Source: Chitinophagaceae bacterium (lineage in GTDB: Bacteria; Bacteroidota; Bacteroidia; Chitinophagales; Chitinophagaceae). From it: DNA of 64,000 nucleotides. The position numbers and the translations under genes were made by a program. Position 1 is the stretch's first letter. The number at the start of each line of letters is the position of its first letter. Shown piece after piece: positions 45,001-53,158 of the stretch. The stretch spans positions 62,001 through 126,000 of the forward strand of contig JADKAJ010000004.1 in NCBI GenBank assembly GCA_016719165.1, written 5' to 3'. The notes under the pieces were generated by a model. That model worked only from the letters and a program-made list of their open reading frames with translations, was not told where the DNA came from and ran no database searches.

Positions 45001-47250
45001 ACCAACAGCAGTACTATTCCTGATGCACAAACTATGACATGGTTGTGGAATTTCGGTGATCCGAATGCGACACCAGGAAATCCAAACACATCAACAGCAC
45101 AAAATCCGGCACATAACTATTTGGAAGGAACCTATACGATCAATTTACTGGCAACTTCCGCTAACGGCTGTGTGAAGGATACAAATATCACTACCAGTTT
45201 TGCTGTAACACCATTACTTTCTTATGCTGCATTACCTGCAGTATGTGAAAATGCAGCAGCTGTTTCCGTGGCTACCGCCAACGTTACAAATGGTGTGGCG
45301 GGTACAGGTGTATATAGTGGTCCGGGTACTGATGCAGCAGGTATGTTTAATCCTGCTATAGCTGGGTATGGAATACATACGATCACTTATACTTTCACGT
45401 CAACCGGTGGATGTGTACAAACAACCACACAGAACATTCAGGTGCATGCAAGACCGAGAACCAGCTTTACATTACCTGTTGCAGGTTGCTTGCCTACTAC
45501 AGGACAAGTACAATTCACCAATACCAGTACCATACCTGATGTGCAAACCATGACATGGTTGTGGAATTTTAATGATCCCAATGCAGGTGGAGCTAATCCA
45601 AATACATCAACAGCACAAAATCCAACACATAACTATTTGGAAGGTACCTATACGATCAATTTACAAGCAACTTCCTCTAATGGATGTGTGAAGGATACGA
45701 ATATTACAACCACTTTTGCGGTAACACCGGCATTATCGTTCCCGGCATTGACAAATGTATGCCAGAACCCGGGTGCAGCACCATCTTCCATTGCATCAGC
45801 ATCAGCAACGAATGGTGTAACAGGAACCGGTGTATACATTGGTCCCGGAGTAAATGCCGCCGGGTTGTTTGACCCCAATGTGGCAGGCCCGGGTGTACAT
45901 ACCATTACCTATACTTTTACTACTGCTGGCGGATGTACCGGTACGGTGAATAATACAATTGAAGTTTACCCGAGGCCAACAGCCTCCTTTACTGCCAGTG
46001 GTAATAACGGCGCTTGCCTGGGACAGGCAGTTACATTCACGAATACATCTGCTGTTCCATCCGGAACCATCACTACCTGGAACTGGAATCTTGGGGATGG
46101 CAATACTCCATCTTATACCAATGGCAATCCATTTACGGTTAACTATACATCGGCTAACACGTACAATGTGCAGTTAGTAACAGTGAGTGACAGGGGATGC
46201 TTTAGTGAACCTGTTTCTCAAACAATCCGGATAAGCCCGTTGCCGGTGGCAGACTTTACTGTACCTACCGGTATTTGTATGCCGGGTGGCACTGCTGCTT
46301 TCACTAACCTTACTGCGGTAGCTGATAATTCTGCATTGACACATGTATGGAATTTTGGTGATGGTAATACATCAACTCTCACTAATCCTTCACATGTATA
46401 CGCCGCATCTGGTAATTACAATGTAACATTAGTATCGACTTCTGCTTTCGGATGTGTGCAGCAGGTTACTAAACCAATGAATAGTTTCTTTGATAAACCA
46501 CTGGCTTCATTCAGTGTATCACCACAGGAGCTTTGCCAGGGTGCAGATAATGTGTTCACCGATGGCAGTTCCGCACCAAACAGCACCATACAATCATGGG
46601 CATGGAACTTTGCTGACGGCGGTACATCTTCTGCAAGCAATCCTACCAAACGTTTCAATACGCCGGGAGTGTATAATGTAAGGCTGACAGTAACGAATGC
46701 AGTGGGTTGTGTTTCAGAACCTTTTGTATTGCCGGTAACGGTACACCTGCAGCCGGTAATTGATGCGGGCCAGTCTTATGTACTGCCACAGGGAACTGTA
46801 TTGCAATTGAATGCCACTGCAAATTCATCTAACCTGGTTTTCAACTGGTCTCCTGGGTTTGGATTAAGCAGTACTTCAATACTGAACCCGACACTGACAG
46901 CCCTCCAGGATCAGGTATATACACTCACAGCAACAGGAGATTTTGGTTGTACAGCTACTGATCAGATGACAGTGAAAATTCTGAAGCAGGTAAAAGTGCC
47001 GAATGTATTCTCACCCAATGGAGATAATATACATGACCAGTGGATGATACCTAACCTTGGTGACTACCCGGGTTGTACCGTAGAAGTATTTAATCGCTAT
47101 GGTCAGCAGGTATATTTTTCTGCTGGCTATGGTAATCCGTGGAATGGAACGTACAAAGGAAAAGAACTGCCTGCGGGCACTTATTATTATATCATTCAGT
47201 TGCAAAATGGATTCAAGCCGCTGAGCGGATCGGTAACGATCATCCGGTAG
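42091..47250 (+). CDS. Large IgGFc-binding-like/PKD repeat surface protein with T9SS type B C-terminal domain
   Basis: 1719 residues. Signal peptide ends near EGYCQ. The IgGFc-binding-like domain is at the very N-terminus (about 27-480; GRDFWVGYGHHQF, VPIVAYAH, YPIAVFSGSSRT, ITYGLGSAESYAYNAGT), homologous to the one inside the upstream giant. Then follow roughly ten PKD-type domains (about 600-1540; WNFGDPNA, HNYLEGTYTINL), three of them in 172-residue tandem repeats. A type B sorting domain closes the protein (VFSPNGDNIHDQWMIP ... LSGSVTIIR). It starts 26 bases after the upstream gene. It should be exported by T9SS and held at the surface with the PorP/SprF proteins encoded next. Ligand unknown. 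Confidence 0.88.
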   Translation: MKRKTQILFFTASLLLTGWLEGYCQNITNKGRDFWVGYGHHQFMEPGQSNGQDMILYFSAEQAANVVVTVQGRTAVQTLNYAVPANTVISSAVMPKAGPNDCRLYDVPPTFGGNGGEGLFGMSIHIVSDVPIVAYAHIFGSVSSGATMLMPVESWGYSYMSINSQQIDAGGPGFSWVYAIAQHDNTVIQVTPSVTTRLGKPAGVPFNITLQRGQIYQFIGQSDAGGNGNQFTGSTVKSIANAAGDCYPIAVFSGSSRTKGEQVPCGSSSGRDNDMQQCFPTQAWGKRYLTAPFSTSSGPSTAVILNASTFQTSVYKVAVKDPTTVVRRNGIILTGLINNSYYQFSSNTADYIESDKPIMVAQFMSGAAGCNSGTWGDPEMVFLSPVEQAIKRVGFYRNTRQSIYANYVTVIIPTAGVSSLRIDGSATFNHTYTHPNLPGYSIVVKGWQAAQAQCQMYSDSAFTAITYGLGSAESYAYNAGTYLNNLNAISHTQNTPDPTVPQHPYTCVGTPIKLSVLMAYQPTRLDWFLSQLGANIIPNTDIIDNAPVSSGTVVVNGITYYKYTLPGTYIFNAADTFDLPVNGYHPSIENCYNRENLTISFIVKPKPLADFTFSHTGCTLDPVNFSGVASTSNGYTIRDYNWTFPGPATATGQNVIRILPPGIHDINLSVVSNEGCASDTMKRITIYDKPPGDFMVTPANLCEGSQFTITDTSSAAIAVNEWYWDFGNGVTQVVTNGPSVTYTYPAFGTYTIKHVARSSASCVSDTVSRVVTVYAKPAVSFTNDAAGCLSPAGLVQFTGTATTPDGQTISTYAWNFGDPNATPGNPNTSVLQNPTHNYQQGTYTINFSATTANGCTENTTQTVTFNLKPALTYPLLNAVCENAPAYSIANATVTNGVTGTGIYEGPGTTAAGLFTPAAAGYGTHTIWYKLTSGAGCIDSVSQTILVHARPRTNFTIPASGCLPANGQVQFTNSSTIPDAQTMTWLWNFGDPNATPGNPNTSTAQNPAHNYLEGTYTINLLATSANGCVKDTNITTSFAVTPLLSYAALPAVCENAAAVSVATANVTNGVAGTGVYSGPGTDAAGMFNPAIAGYGIHTITYTFTSTGGCVQTTTQNIQVHARPRTSFTLPVAGCLPTTGQVQFTNTSTIPDVQTMTWLWNFNDPNAGGANPNTSTAQNPTHNYLEGTYTINLQATSSNGCVKDTNITTTFAVTPALSFPALTNVCQNPGAAPSSIASASATNGVTGTGVYIGPGVNAAGLFDPNVAGPGVHTITYTFTTAGGCTGTVNNTIEVYPRPTASFTASGNNGACLGQAVTFTNTSAVPSGTITTWNWNLGDGNTPSYTNGNPFTVNYTSANTYNVQLVTVSDRGCFSEPVSQTIRISPLPVADFTVPTGICMPGGTAAFTNLTAVADNSALTHVWNFGDGNTSTLTNPSHVYAASGNYNVTLVSTSAFGCVQQVTKPMNSFFDKPLASFSVSPQELCQGADNVFTDGSSAPNSTIQSWAWNFADGGTSSASNPTKRFNTPGVYNVRLTVTNAVGCVSEPFVLPVTVHLQPVIDAGQSYVLPQGTVLQLNATANSSNLVFNWSPGFGLSSTSILNPTLTALQDQVYTLTATGDFGCTATDQMTVKILKQVKVPNVFSPNGDNIHDQWMIPNLGDYPGCTVEVFNRYGQQVYFSAGYGNPWNGTYKGKELPAGTYYYIIQLQNGFKPLSGSVTIIR
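44410..45960 (+). repeat. Three tandem 516-base coding repeats
   Basis: The motif GTGCATGCAAGACCGAGAAC occurs at 44926 and 45442, exactly 516 bases (172 codons) apart, and an equivalent diverged boundary lies near 44410. Each unit encodes a PKD domain (WNF.DPNA) plus a second beta domain ending HARPRT. DNA identity between units 2 and 3 is high. Confidence 0.82.
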
Positions 47251-47304
47251 TTAATATAGCAACTGAACAGAGGTAAAATTTTTAATGAACCAAAATTAAA
47301 TGTG

Positions 47305-48312
47305 ATGCGAAAGAGCTTACGAATTTCATTGTTGATGCTGTCAATTGGCCTTGCAGTTAGTAAAGTAAATGCACAGGTTGATCCGCATTTCTCACAGTAC
47401 TATGTGTATCCGTCCTGGCTTAATCCTGCGTTGACAGGTACTTTTGACGGACAGTACAGGGTTTCTGGTGTATACCGCAACCAGTGGGGCAATATTTCCA
47501 GTCCGTTTACAACGTATGGCGCCAGTGCTGAATTCACAACAGAAAAAAAGATCAACCTGGGTGTAAGTGTCTTGAAACAAACTGCCGGAGACGGAGGATA
47601 TGGTTATACCACTGCGTATGGAAACATTGCCTATACAGGTGTTCGATTTGGCAAAAATGAAGAACACCGTGTGGTATTTGGTATGCAGGCCGGCATTATT
47701 CAACGTCGTTTTGACCGCAATAAGATGACATTTGGTGACCAATGGAATCCTGTTTTTGGATATAATCCCGGCAATCCATCGTCTGATGTACTCAACAGAA
47801 CTTCAGCCACCGCATTTGATATGGGCGCTGGTGTTTTATATTTTGATGCGCAACCCGGTAAGAAAGCTAACCTGTATGCAGGTTTCTCTGCATCACATCT
47901 CACCAAACCGGAAGATAAGTTCAGTGCCAGCGGAGATGAAAAATTTCCGATGCGATATACTGCACATGCAGGTATACGGTTCACTTTATCTGACAGGTTC
48001 AGCATCACACCTAATTTTCTTTATTTATCACAAGGTACCGCAACGGAAAAAATGGCAGGTGCATACGGGCAATACAAAGCTACTTCAGATGTTAACCTGC
48101 TGATCGGCGCCAACTATCGTTTTGAAGATGCGATATCACCGTTCTTTGGATTTACCTATAAGAATATGATGCTGGGTGCCAGTTATGATATTAACTCTTC
48201 AGATCTTGGAAAGCTGGTGAATGGATCCAATAGTTTTGAGATTTCCCTGTCTATCATTGGAAAGAAATCAACCAAAACACCGGAGGTGGAATTTGTTTGT
48301 CCGAGATTATAA
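47305..48312 (+). CDS. PorP/SprF family type IX secretion membrane protein
   Basis: 335 residues from the ATG at 47305 (a GTG one codon upstream is less likely). Signal peptide ends KVNAQ, then the family signature VDPHFSQYYVYPSWLNPALTGTFDGQYR, and repeated amphipathic strands of an outer-membrane beta-barrel (GVYRNQWGNISSPFTTYGASAEF). In Flavobacterium, SprF is needed for secretion or attachment of the type B cargo SprB. This gene follows two type B cargo genes, so it is probably their dedicated partner. Confidence 0.92.
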   Translation: MRKSLRISLLMLSIGLAVSKVNAQVDPHFSQYYVYPSWLNPALTGTFDGQYRVSGVYRNQWGNISSPFTTYGASAEFTTEKKINLGVSVLKQTAGDGGYGYTTAYGNIAYTGVRFGKNEEHRVVFGMQAGIIQRRFDRNKMTFGDQWNPVFGYNPGNPSSDVLNRTSATAFDMGAGVLYFDAQPGKKANLYAGFSASHLTKPEDKFSASGDEKFPMRYTAHAGIRFTLSDRFSITPNFLYLSQGTATEKMAGAYGQYKATSDVNLLIGANYRFEDAISPFFGFTYKNMMLGASYDINSSDLGKLVNGSNSFEISLSIIGKKSTKTPEVEFVCPRL

Positions 48313-48350
48313 TATTTGAAACCGAATTTTAATTACTGCAACCAACTAGT

Positions 48351-50345
48351 ATGAAAAAAATATTTGTTTTAACGGCTGTTCTTTTTTCTTTCGCTTCGTT
48401 GCATGCACAATTTGTGTATGATTACCTGAAAGCTGCTGATGATTATTTTCAGAAAGGCGACTATGCGTCTGCTGCTGAATACTATGAAAAATATATGGGT
48501 GGTGATAAGACCGGCAAAGACAAAGAGTTTAAACCCTACACTCCCCAGAATTCATCTAAGAAAACAGCTGCGGCTGCCGTCAACAAGGAGCAGGCAATGT
48601 ATAACCTGGCAGAATGTTATCGTTTGCTCAACTATCCATCCAAGGCTGAGCCTCAATATAAAGAAGTGATGGTGGCGAATAAAAAGCAATTCCCGCTGGC
48701 GCAATATCATTATGCGGCACAGCTGAGGGCTTTGGGAAAATATGCGGAGGCAGAACAAAATTTTAGAACATTCTTATCAGGATATCCGGCAAATGATGAG
48801 TATAAGAAAAATGCAGAGAGAGAATTGAAGAACCTGCAATTCATACAGGCAGAGCTTGTTAAAAAAGACCTGAAGTATTATACCATTAATAAAGCAGGGG
48901 GAGAATTGAATGCAAAAGGCGCCAGTTATGCACCAGCCTGGCTGAATTCAAATACATTGTTATTTACTTCAACAAGGCCGCAGGACACTACCGCCAAAAC
49001 CATGGTATATACTAATCGTGTTTACCAGGCTGTTTACGATGCAGGGACCCTTGCCAGTATAAGCCCGGCTACTATTCCCCAGGAAAAAGGGATGCAACAG
49101 GGAGTGGCAACGGTGACGCCTGATGGCAACACCATGTACCTGACCAAATGGGGTATTTCCGGTGATAAAAAATCAGCCGCTATCTATTCCAGCAGTAAAA
49201 CCAATGATGGATGGAGTGAACCTGTTAAACTCGGTGAATCAATCAATGCAAAAGGCGCTAATACACAGCAACCTTTTGTTACAGCTGATGGCAAATATCT
49301 TTTATTCTCCAGTAACAGGACAGGGGGACAAGGGGGATATGATATATGGTATGCACCATTGGAGAATGGAGCAACCGGTACTCCGGTCAATATGGGTGCT
49401 GCTATCAATACCAGCTATGATGAGCAGGCTCCTGCTTATCATGAGGCATCTGCTTCGCTGATCTTTTCTTCAAACGGTAGAGTAGGGATGGGAGGATATG
49501 ATTTCTTTCGCAGTAAGGGAAATATCGGTAACTGGACTGAGCCGGTGAATATGGGCTATCCTGTCAATTCAGTGAAAGATGATATTTCTATGGTGAGCAG
49601 GGGATCTGCTAAAAATGTACTGGAAAATGTGATGCTGAGCTCTGACCGGGATGCAGTGTGTTGTCTCGAGCTATTTACATTACAGAAAATAAGACCACTC
49701 AGGCAACTGAGCGGCCGTGTGCTTTCCTGCGATCCTTCCAAACCATTGAGTGGTGCCACTGTAACCATTGTTGATCCGGCCAGTAATAAAACAATTTATA
49801 CAAAGGAAGTGGGGGCTGACGGTACATATTCCTTTACTATGGAAGATCACCAGCCGTTGAAAGTACAAGCCGAAGCCAAAGGGTTTATAAGCAATGCTGC
49901 CAATGTTGGTACACCGGCTGACCTGGAAGAAGAAAGTATGAGGTATCCTGATCTTTGCCTGGTGCCTGAAGCGCCAAAAGTGGATGAGAAGTTTGTTATA
50001 GAGAATGTATATTATGATTTCAACAAAGCTGACCTGAAACCGGAATCATACCCGGCATTGGATGAAGTGGTAAGAATGCTGAATACATATCCAAATATGG
50101 CTATTGAACTGGGTGCACATACCGATAGTAAAGGCTCTGACACTTATAATATGAAATTGTCTGAAGCAAGAGCACAAAGTGTGGTGAAATACCTGGTGGA
50201 AAAAGGTATTTCGGCTGAAAGATTAGTTGCAAAAGGATATGGTGAAGCAATGCCGATAGCTCCAAATGAAGTTGATGGTAAAGACAATCCTGAAGGAAGA
50301 GAGAAAAACAGGAGAACTGAATTTAAAGTATTAAAGAACGAGTAA
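48351..50345 (+). CDS. PorE-like OmpA family protein (TPR, beta-propeller, CRD, OmpA)
   Basis: 664 residues with four parts in order. After the signal peptide (ending SLHAQ) come TPR-like helices (about 25-160; YFQKGDYASAAEYYEKYM, YNLAECYRLL). Then a PD40/WD40-like propeller (about 175-440; LLFTSTRPQ, LLFSSNRTGGQGGYDIWYA, LIFSSNGRVGMGGYDFF). Then a carboxypeptidase-regulatory-like domain (about 450-520; SGATVTIVDPAS). Last an OmpA peptidoglycan-binding domain (about 545-664; YYDFNKADLKPES, GAHTDSKGSDTYNMKLSEARA). This is the published architecture of PorE, a T9SS-associated periplasmic protein in Porphyromonas. Here it lies between two PorP/SprF genes and probably anchors the complex to peptidoglycan. 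Confidence 0.88.
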   Translation: MKKIFVLTAVLFSFASLHAQFVYDYLKAADDYFQKGDYASAAEYYEKYMGGDKTGKDKEFKPYTPQNSSKKTAAAAVNKEQAMYNLAECYRLLNYPSKAEPQYKEVMVANKKQFPLAQYHYAAQLRALGKYAEAEQNFRTFLSGYPANDEYKKNAERELKNLQFIQAELVKKDLKYYTINKAGGELNAKGASYAPAWLNSNTLLFTSTRPQDTTAKTMVYTNRVYQAVYDAGTLASISPATIPQEKGMQQGVATVTPDGNTMYLTKWGISGDKKSAAIYSSSKTNDGWSEPVKLGESINAKGANTQQPFVTADGKYLLFSSNRTGGQGGYDIWYAPLENGATGTPVNMGAAINTSYDEQAPAYHEASASLIFSSNGRVGMGGYDFFRSKGNIGNWTEPVNMGYPVNSVKDDISMVSRGSAKNVLENVMLSSDRDAVCCLELFTLQKIRPLRQLSGRVLSCDPSKPLSGATVTIVDPASNKTIYTKEVGADGTYSFTMEDHQPLKVQAEAKGFISNAANVGTPADLEEESMRYPDLCLVPEAPKVDEKFVIENVYYDFNKADLKPESYPALDEVVRMLNTYPNMAIELGAHTDSKGSDTYNMKLSEARAQSVVKYLVEKGISAERLVAKGYGEAMPIAPNEVDGKDNPEGREKNRRTEFKVLKNE

Positions 50346-50412
50346 AAACCAACTATAGCAGGAATAGGCCCCGTTTTTAAAATCCGTTTACTGATCTGAA
50401 AGCGAAACAGCA

Positions 50413-51441
50413 ATGAAGAAAAATATTTTTCTTGTGATAGTGATGGTGTTGGGTGGTATGGCAACATTGCCTGTTTCAGCGCAGCAGAAACCACATTACA
50501 CCCAATATATCCTTAACCAGTATATTGTCAACCCGGCATTGACAGGTATCGAGAATTATACTGATTTGAAAGTTAGCCACCGACACCAGTGGGTGGGTAT
50601 CCAGGATGCACCTATTACCTCTTATCTTTCAGTTCATGGACCAATTGGTAAATCAGACTATCGTAAAACAGCTACTTCATTTGATTTAAAAGGGGAGAAT
50701 CCCCGTGGTAAGAGATACTGGGAAGAATATACAGCCCCGGAACCCCATCATGGTATCGGATTGCAGGTGATCAATGATATTACTGGGCCGTTGAGTAATT
50801 TTTCCCTTTATGGCACTTACGCTTATCACCTGGCTCTTTCTGCCCGTACCAGCCTGTCCGCCGGTTTTGGAGTTGGATTTAATCGTATTAGTCTCAATGC
50901 TGATAAACTCGATTTTGGTGATGTTACTGCGGATCCTGCTGTGTTTACTTCTGGTATACTGAACAAAACAAGACTGGATATGATGGCCGGTTTGTACCTG
51001 TATTCTGCTGATTATTTTATTGGCGTTTCTGCACAGCAGGTAGTGCCACAAAAAATTGACTTCTCCAATGGTTATATCCGGCCTAAGGAAGGCAGAACTG
51101 TTCCCCATCTTTTTGGAACTGCCGGGTATCGCTTTTCGCTGGGTGATAATTTTAACCTAATACCTTCCCTGATGGTGAAATATGTAGATCCTTTGCCTGT
51201 ACAGGTAGAGGGCAATCTTAAATTACAGTATCTCGACAGGTTATGGATCGGGGGAAGTTACAGGCATAAAGATGGCTATGCCGGCATGATGGGTTTGAAT
51301 GTCTCTAATATTTTTCATATTGGGTATTCCTATGATTATACCACATCCCGTTTGAATAATTTCAGTAAAGGGACTCATGAGGTTTTGCTGGGATTTGTTA
51401 TTGGTGGGTACCCGGATAATTGCCCGCGGAATGTCTGGTGA
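50413..51441 (+). CDS. PorP/SprF family type IX secretion membrane protein
   Basis: 342 residues. Signal peptide ends LPVSAQ, then the signature PHYTQYILNQYIVNPALTGIENY and DLKVSHRHQWVGIQDAPIT, and a barrel with strands such as GIGLQVINDITGPLSNF. It ends PDNCPRNVW, a short conserved-looking tail like the CPRL end of the first PorP/SprF here. It is the last gene of the type B cargo operon, a second SprF-type partner. Two cargo proteins and two PorP/SprF proteins suggest one partner each, which is inference. Confidence 0.92.
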   Translation: MKKNIFLVIVMVLGGMATLPVSAQQKPHYTQYILNQYIVNPALTGIENYTDLKVSHRHQWVGIQDAPITSYLSVHGPIGKSDYRKTATSFDLKGENPRGKRYWEEYTAPEPHHGIGLQVINDITGPLSNFSLYGTYAYHLALSARTSLSAGFGVGFNRISLNADKLDFGDVTADPAVFTSGILNKTRLDMMAGLYLYSADYFIGVSAQQVVPQKIDFSNGYIRPKEGRTVPHLFGTAGYRFSLGDNFNLIPSLMVKYVDPLPVQVEGNLKLQYLDRLWIGGSYRHKDGYAGMMGLNVSNIFHIGYSYDYTTSRLNNFSKGTHEVLLGFVIGGYPDNCPRNVW

Positions 51442-51568
51442 TTATTCATTTCCCGTTATCAATTCTTATGCAGGAATCCGGGTAACAAATGCCTGTTACC
51501 TGGCAATATACCGTTCAAAGGGTATTATCTAAATTCAAAAAGGGTGGTATATTCGATTATAAATTAAA

Positions 51569-52873
51569 ATGAACAATATGAAGAGGTACCTGATTTTAAC
51601 AACTGTTTTGTTTATTGCAGGCAGTCTATCTGCACAAAAATTTCCTAAACCGGGTTGCAGTACCGTTTTGGCTGAAGCAATGTTTGCCGAAGTGGATACC
51701 ACTAAACCAAGGGGAGTAAGTGATAATTACCATACCTGGGAAAATGGCGCTGTTCTTTTGGTGAAATTTATGCCTGGTGGTAGTAAAATGCTGAGAGATA
51801 AAGTAATACTTAGTGCAAAAGAGTGGGAGAAATATGCCAATATCAAGTTTCAATTTGTAGCGGATACCGCCCGCAATACAAATATCAGGGTTAAGCTGGG
51901 TAAAGGTTCCGGGCATAATTCTGCTGTTGGTACCGAGGCTAATTTCAGATCGCAGAGTGAGCAGACTATGAATTTCGATACTTTATTCTTTGCGGATATT
52001 GATTATTATCTCGCAAAACTTCAAAGAAAGGGTATCAAGCCTCCGTATAACCTGAACCAACTGGCTGCAGAAATGAAAGAAGAGCCCAATCGCTGGAATG
52101 AAAAAGAATTACGCCGCGTTGTTACACATGAATTTGGCCATGCAATCGGATTATTGCATGAACAAAGTTTTCCGGGAGCAGTTAACTGGAAAAGAACAGA
52201 CTCCGTTTATAATTATTACTTACAAACGCAGGGATGGGACAGGGCTAAAGTTGACTTCAACGTATTTGAAGTGGCTGACCAGTTTTATACCAATGGAACT
52301 ACCTATGATCCAAAGTCGATCATGCACTACTCCATTGAACCATGGCAAACAACAGATGGATATTCTCTGAAAGATAATTATGAGCTTTCACAGGGTGACA
52401 AAACGTTGATTGCAGCATTATATCCAAAAAATCAAAAAGTTTCCAGCCTGGTAGTACCAAAAGTGGATATTACCAACTTTGCCAAGCTCAATGTTGTATC
52501 AAACACTACCCGCAACGGGCTGGTTATTGAACCTTCATTTGATCTGAAGACCAATCCGAAATTAGGAGAGGTTTATTTTGTGGCAAGGCTGGCAACAGAA
52601 GACGGTTATTATCTAAAAACCAGTAGCCTTTATTATAACTGGGGCGGAACAGTGGCAGCCTATAAAAAGATGAATCTTTTACCCAATTCAAAAGTCAGCT
52701 ATAACAAAACAAAGAAAAATTTTGAATTGTTTTTGCCATTCGACTATGTGCCTGAAACCTATGGCAAAAAAGTAATTGTTGTGTTTGCTGTTTACCTGGA
52801 TGATGTTGCAAATAAGCAAATGGATAAATTGATGTATTTTTCAACAACCACACCATTAAGCCTGCCCAGATAA
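51569..52873 (+). CDS. Secreted astacin-type (M12A) zinc metalloprotease
   Basis: 434 residues; an in-frame ATG three codons later (51578) is also possible. Signal peptide ends LSAQ near residue 23. The zinc site HEFGHAIGLLHE (His187, Glu188, His191, His197) is the extended HExxHxxGxxHE of astacins, followed by a Met-turn SIMHY (Met252). A C-terminal domain of about 140 residues has no match that I recognise, and there is no T9SS sorting signal, so export may stop at the periplasm or use another route. Its gene is separate from the T9SS operon by 127 bases and is closed by its own terminator. Confidence 0.88.
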   Translation: MNNMKRYLILTTVLFIAGSLSAQKFPKPGCSTVLAEAMFAEVDTTKPRGVSDNYHTWENGAVLLVKFMPGGSKMLRDKVILSAKEWEKYANIKFQFVADTARNTNIRVKLGKGSGHNSAVGTEANFRSQSEQTMNFDTLFFADIDYYLAKLQRKGIKPPYNLNQLAAEMKEEPNRWNEKELRRVVTHEFGHAIGLLHEQSFPGAVNWKRTDSVYNYYLQTQGWDRAKVDFNVFEVADQFYTNGTTYDPKSIMHYSIEPWQTTDGYSLKDNYELSQGDKTLIAALYPKNQKVSSLVVPKVDITNFAKLNVVSNTTRNGLVIEPSFDLKTNPKLGEVYFVARLATEDGYYLKTSSLYYNWGGTVAAYKKMNLLPNSKVSYNKTKKNFELFLPFDYVPETYGKKVIVVFAVYLDDVANKQMDKLMYFSTTTPLSLPR

Positions 52874-52892
52874 AATTACCAAAGAATAGAGT

Positions 52893-52920
52893 ACAGGCCT
52901 GCCTTTGGTGGGCCTGTTTT
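52893..52920 (+). terminator. Terminator of the astacin gene
   Basis: ACAGGCC and GGCCTGT (52893-52899 / 52911-52917) form a 7-bp stem, with a partly paired GCC-TTT-GGT loop, followed by TTTT. Confidence 0.75.
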
Positions 52921-52982
52921 GTTCAGGAAAAGGGGCCTGATTATTCTTTTCAAAAAACCACGGTAAATAGGTCAGAAGCCTT

Positions 52983-52990
52983 TATATTTG
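52983..52990 (+). promoter_or_regulatory. -7 element of tRNA-Pro
   Basis: TATATTTG matches TAnnTTTG, 31 bases before the tRNA. A clear -33 TTG is not found. Confidence 0.5.
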
Positions 52991-53021
52991 CACCCCAATT
53001 CCGACTTACGGATTGGAGGCC

Positions 53022-53095
53022 CGGGAAGTAGCGCAGGCCGGTAGCGCACCTGGTTTGGGACCAGGGGGTCGCAGGTTCGAATCCTGTCTTCCCGA
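53022..53095 (+). tRNA. tRNA-Pro(UGG)
   Basis: A 74-base tRNA. Acceptor CGGGAAG/CTTCCCG with discriminator A, D arm GCGC..GCGC, anticodon stem CCTGG/CCAGG around TTTGGGA (anticodon TGG), and T arm CAGG-TTCGAAT-CCTG. No encoded CCA. Confidence 0.97.
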
Positions 53096-53104
53096 CGACA
53101 ATTA

Positions 53105-53132
53105 AAAATCCTGCCCTGCGGCAGGATTTTTT
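53105..53132 (+). terminator. Terminator of tRNA-Pro
   Basis: AAAATCCTGCC / GGCAGGATTTT is a perfect 11-bp stem with a CTGC loop and a six-T run, 9 bases after the tRNA. Confidence 0.9.
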
Positions 53133-53158
53133 ACTTTAAGGCATATTAGAAAATAGCA

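Noticed and set aside
51481..51500. GGTAACA/TGTTACC hairpin after the last PorP/SprF gene, considered as a terminator
   Set aside because: The stem is only 7 bp and no T-run follows on either side, so termination there is not supported.
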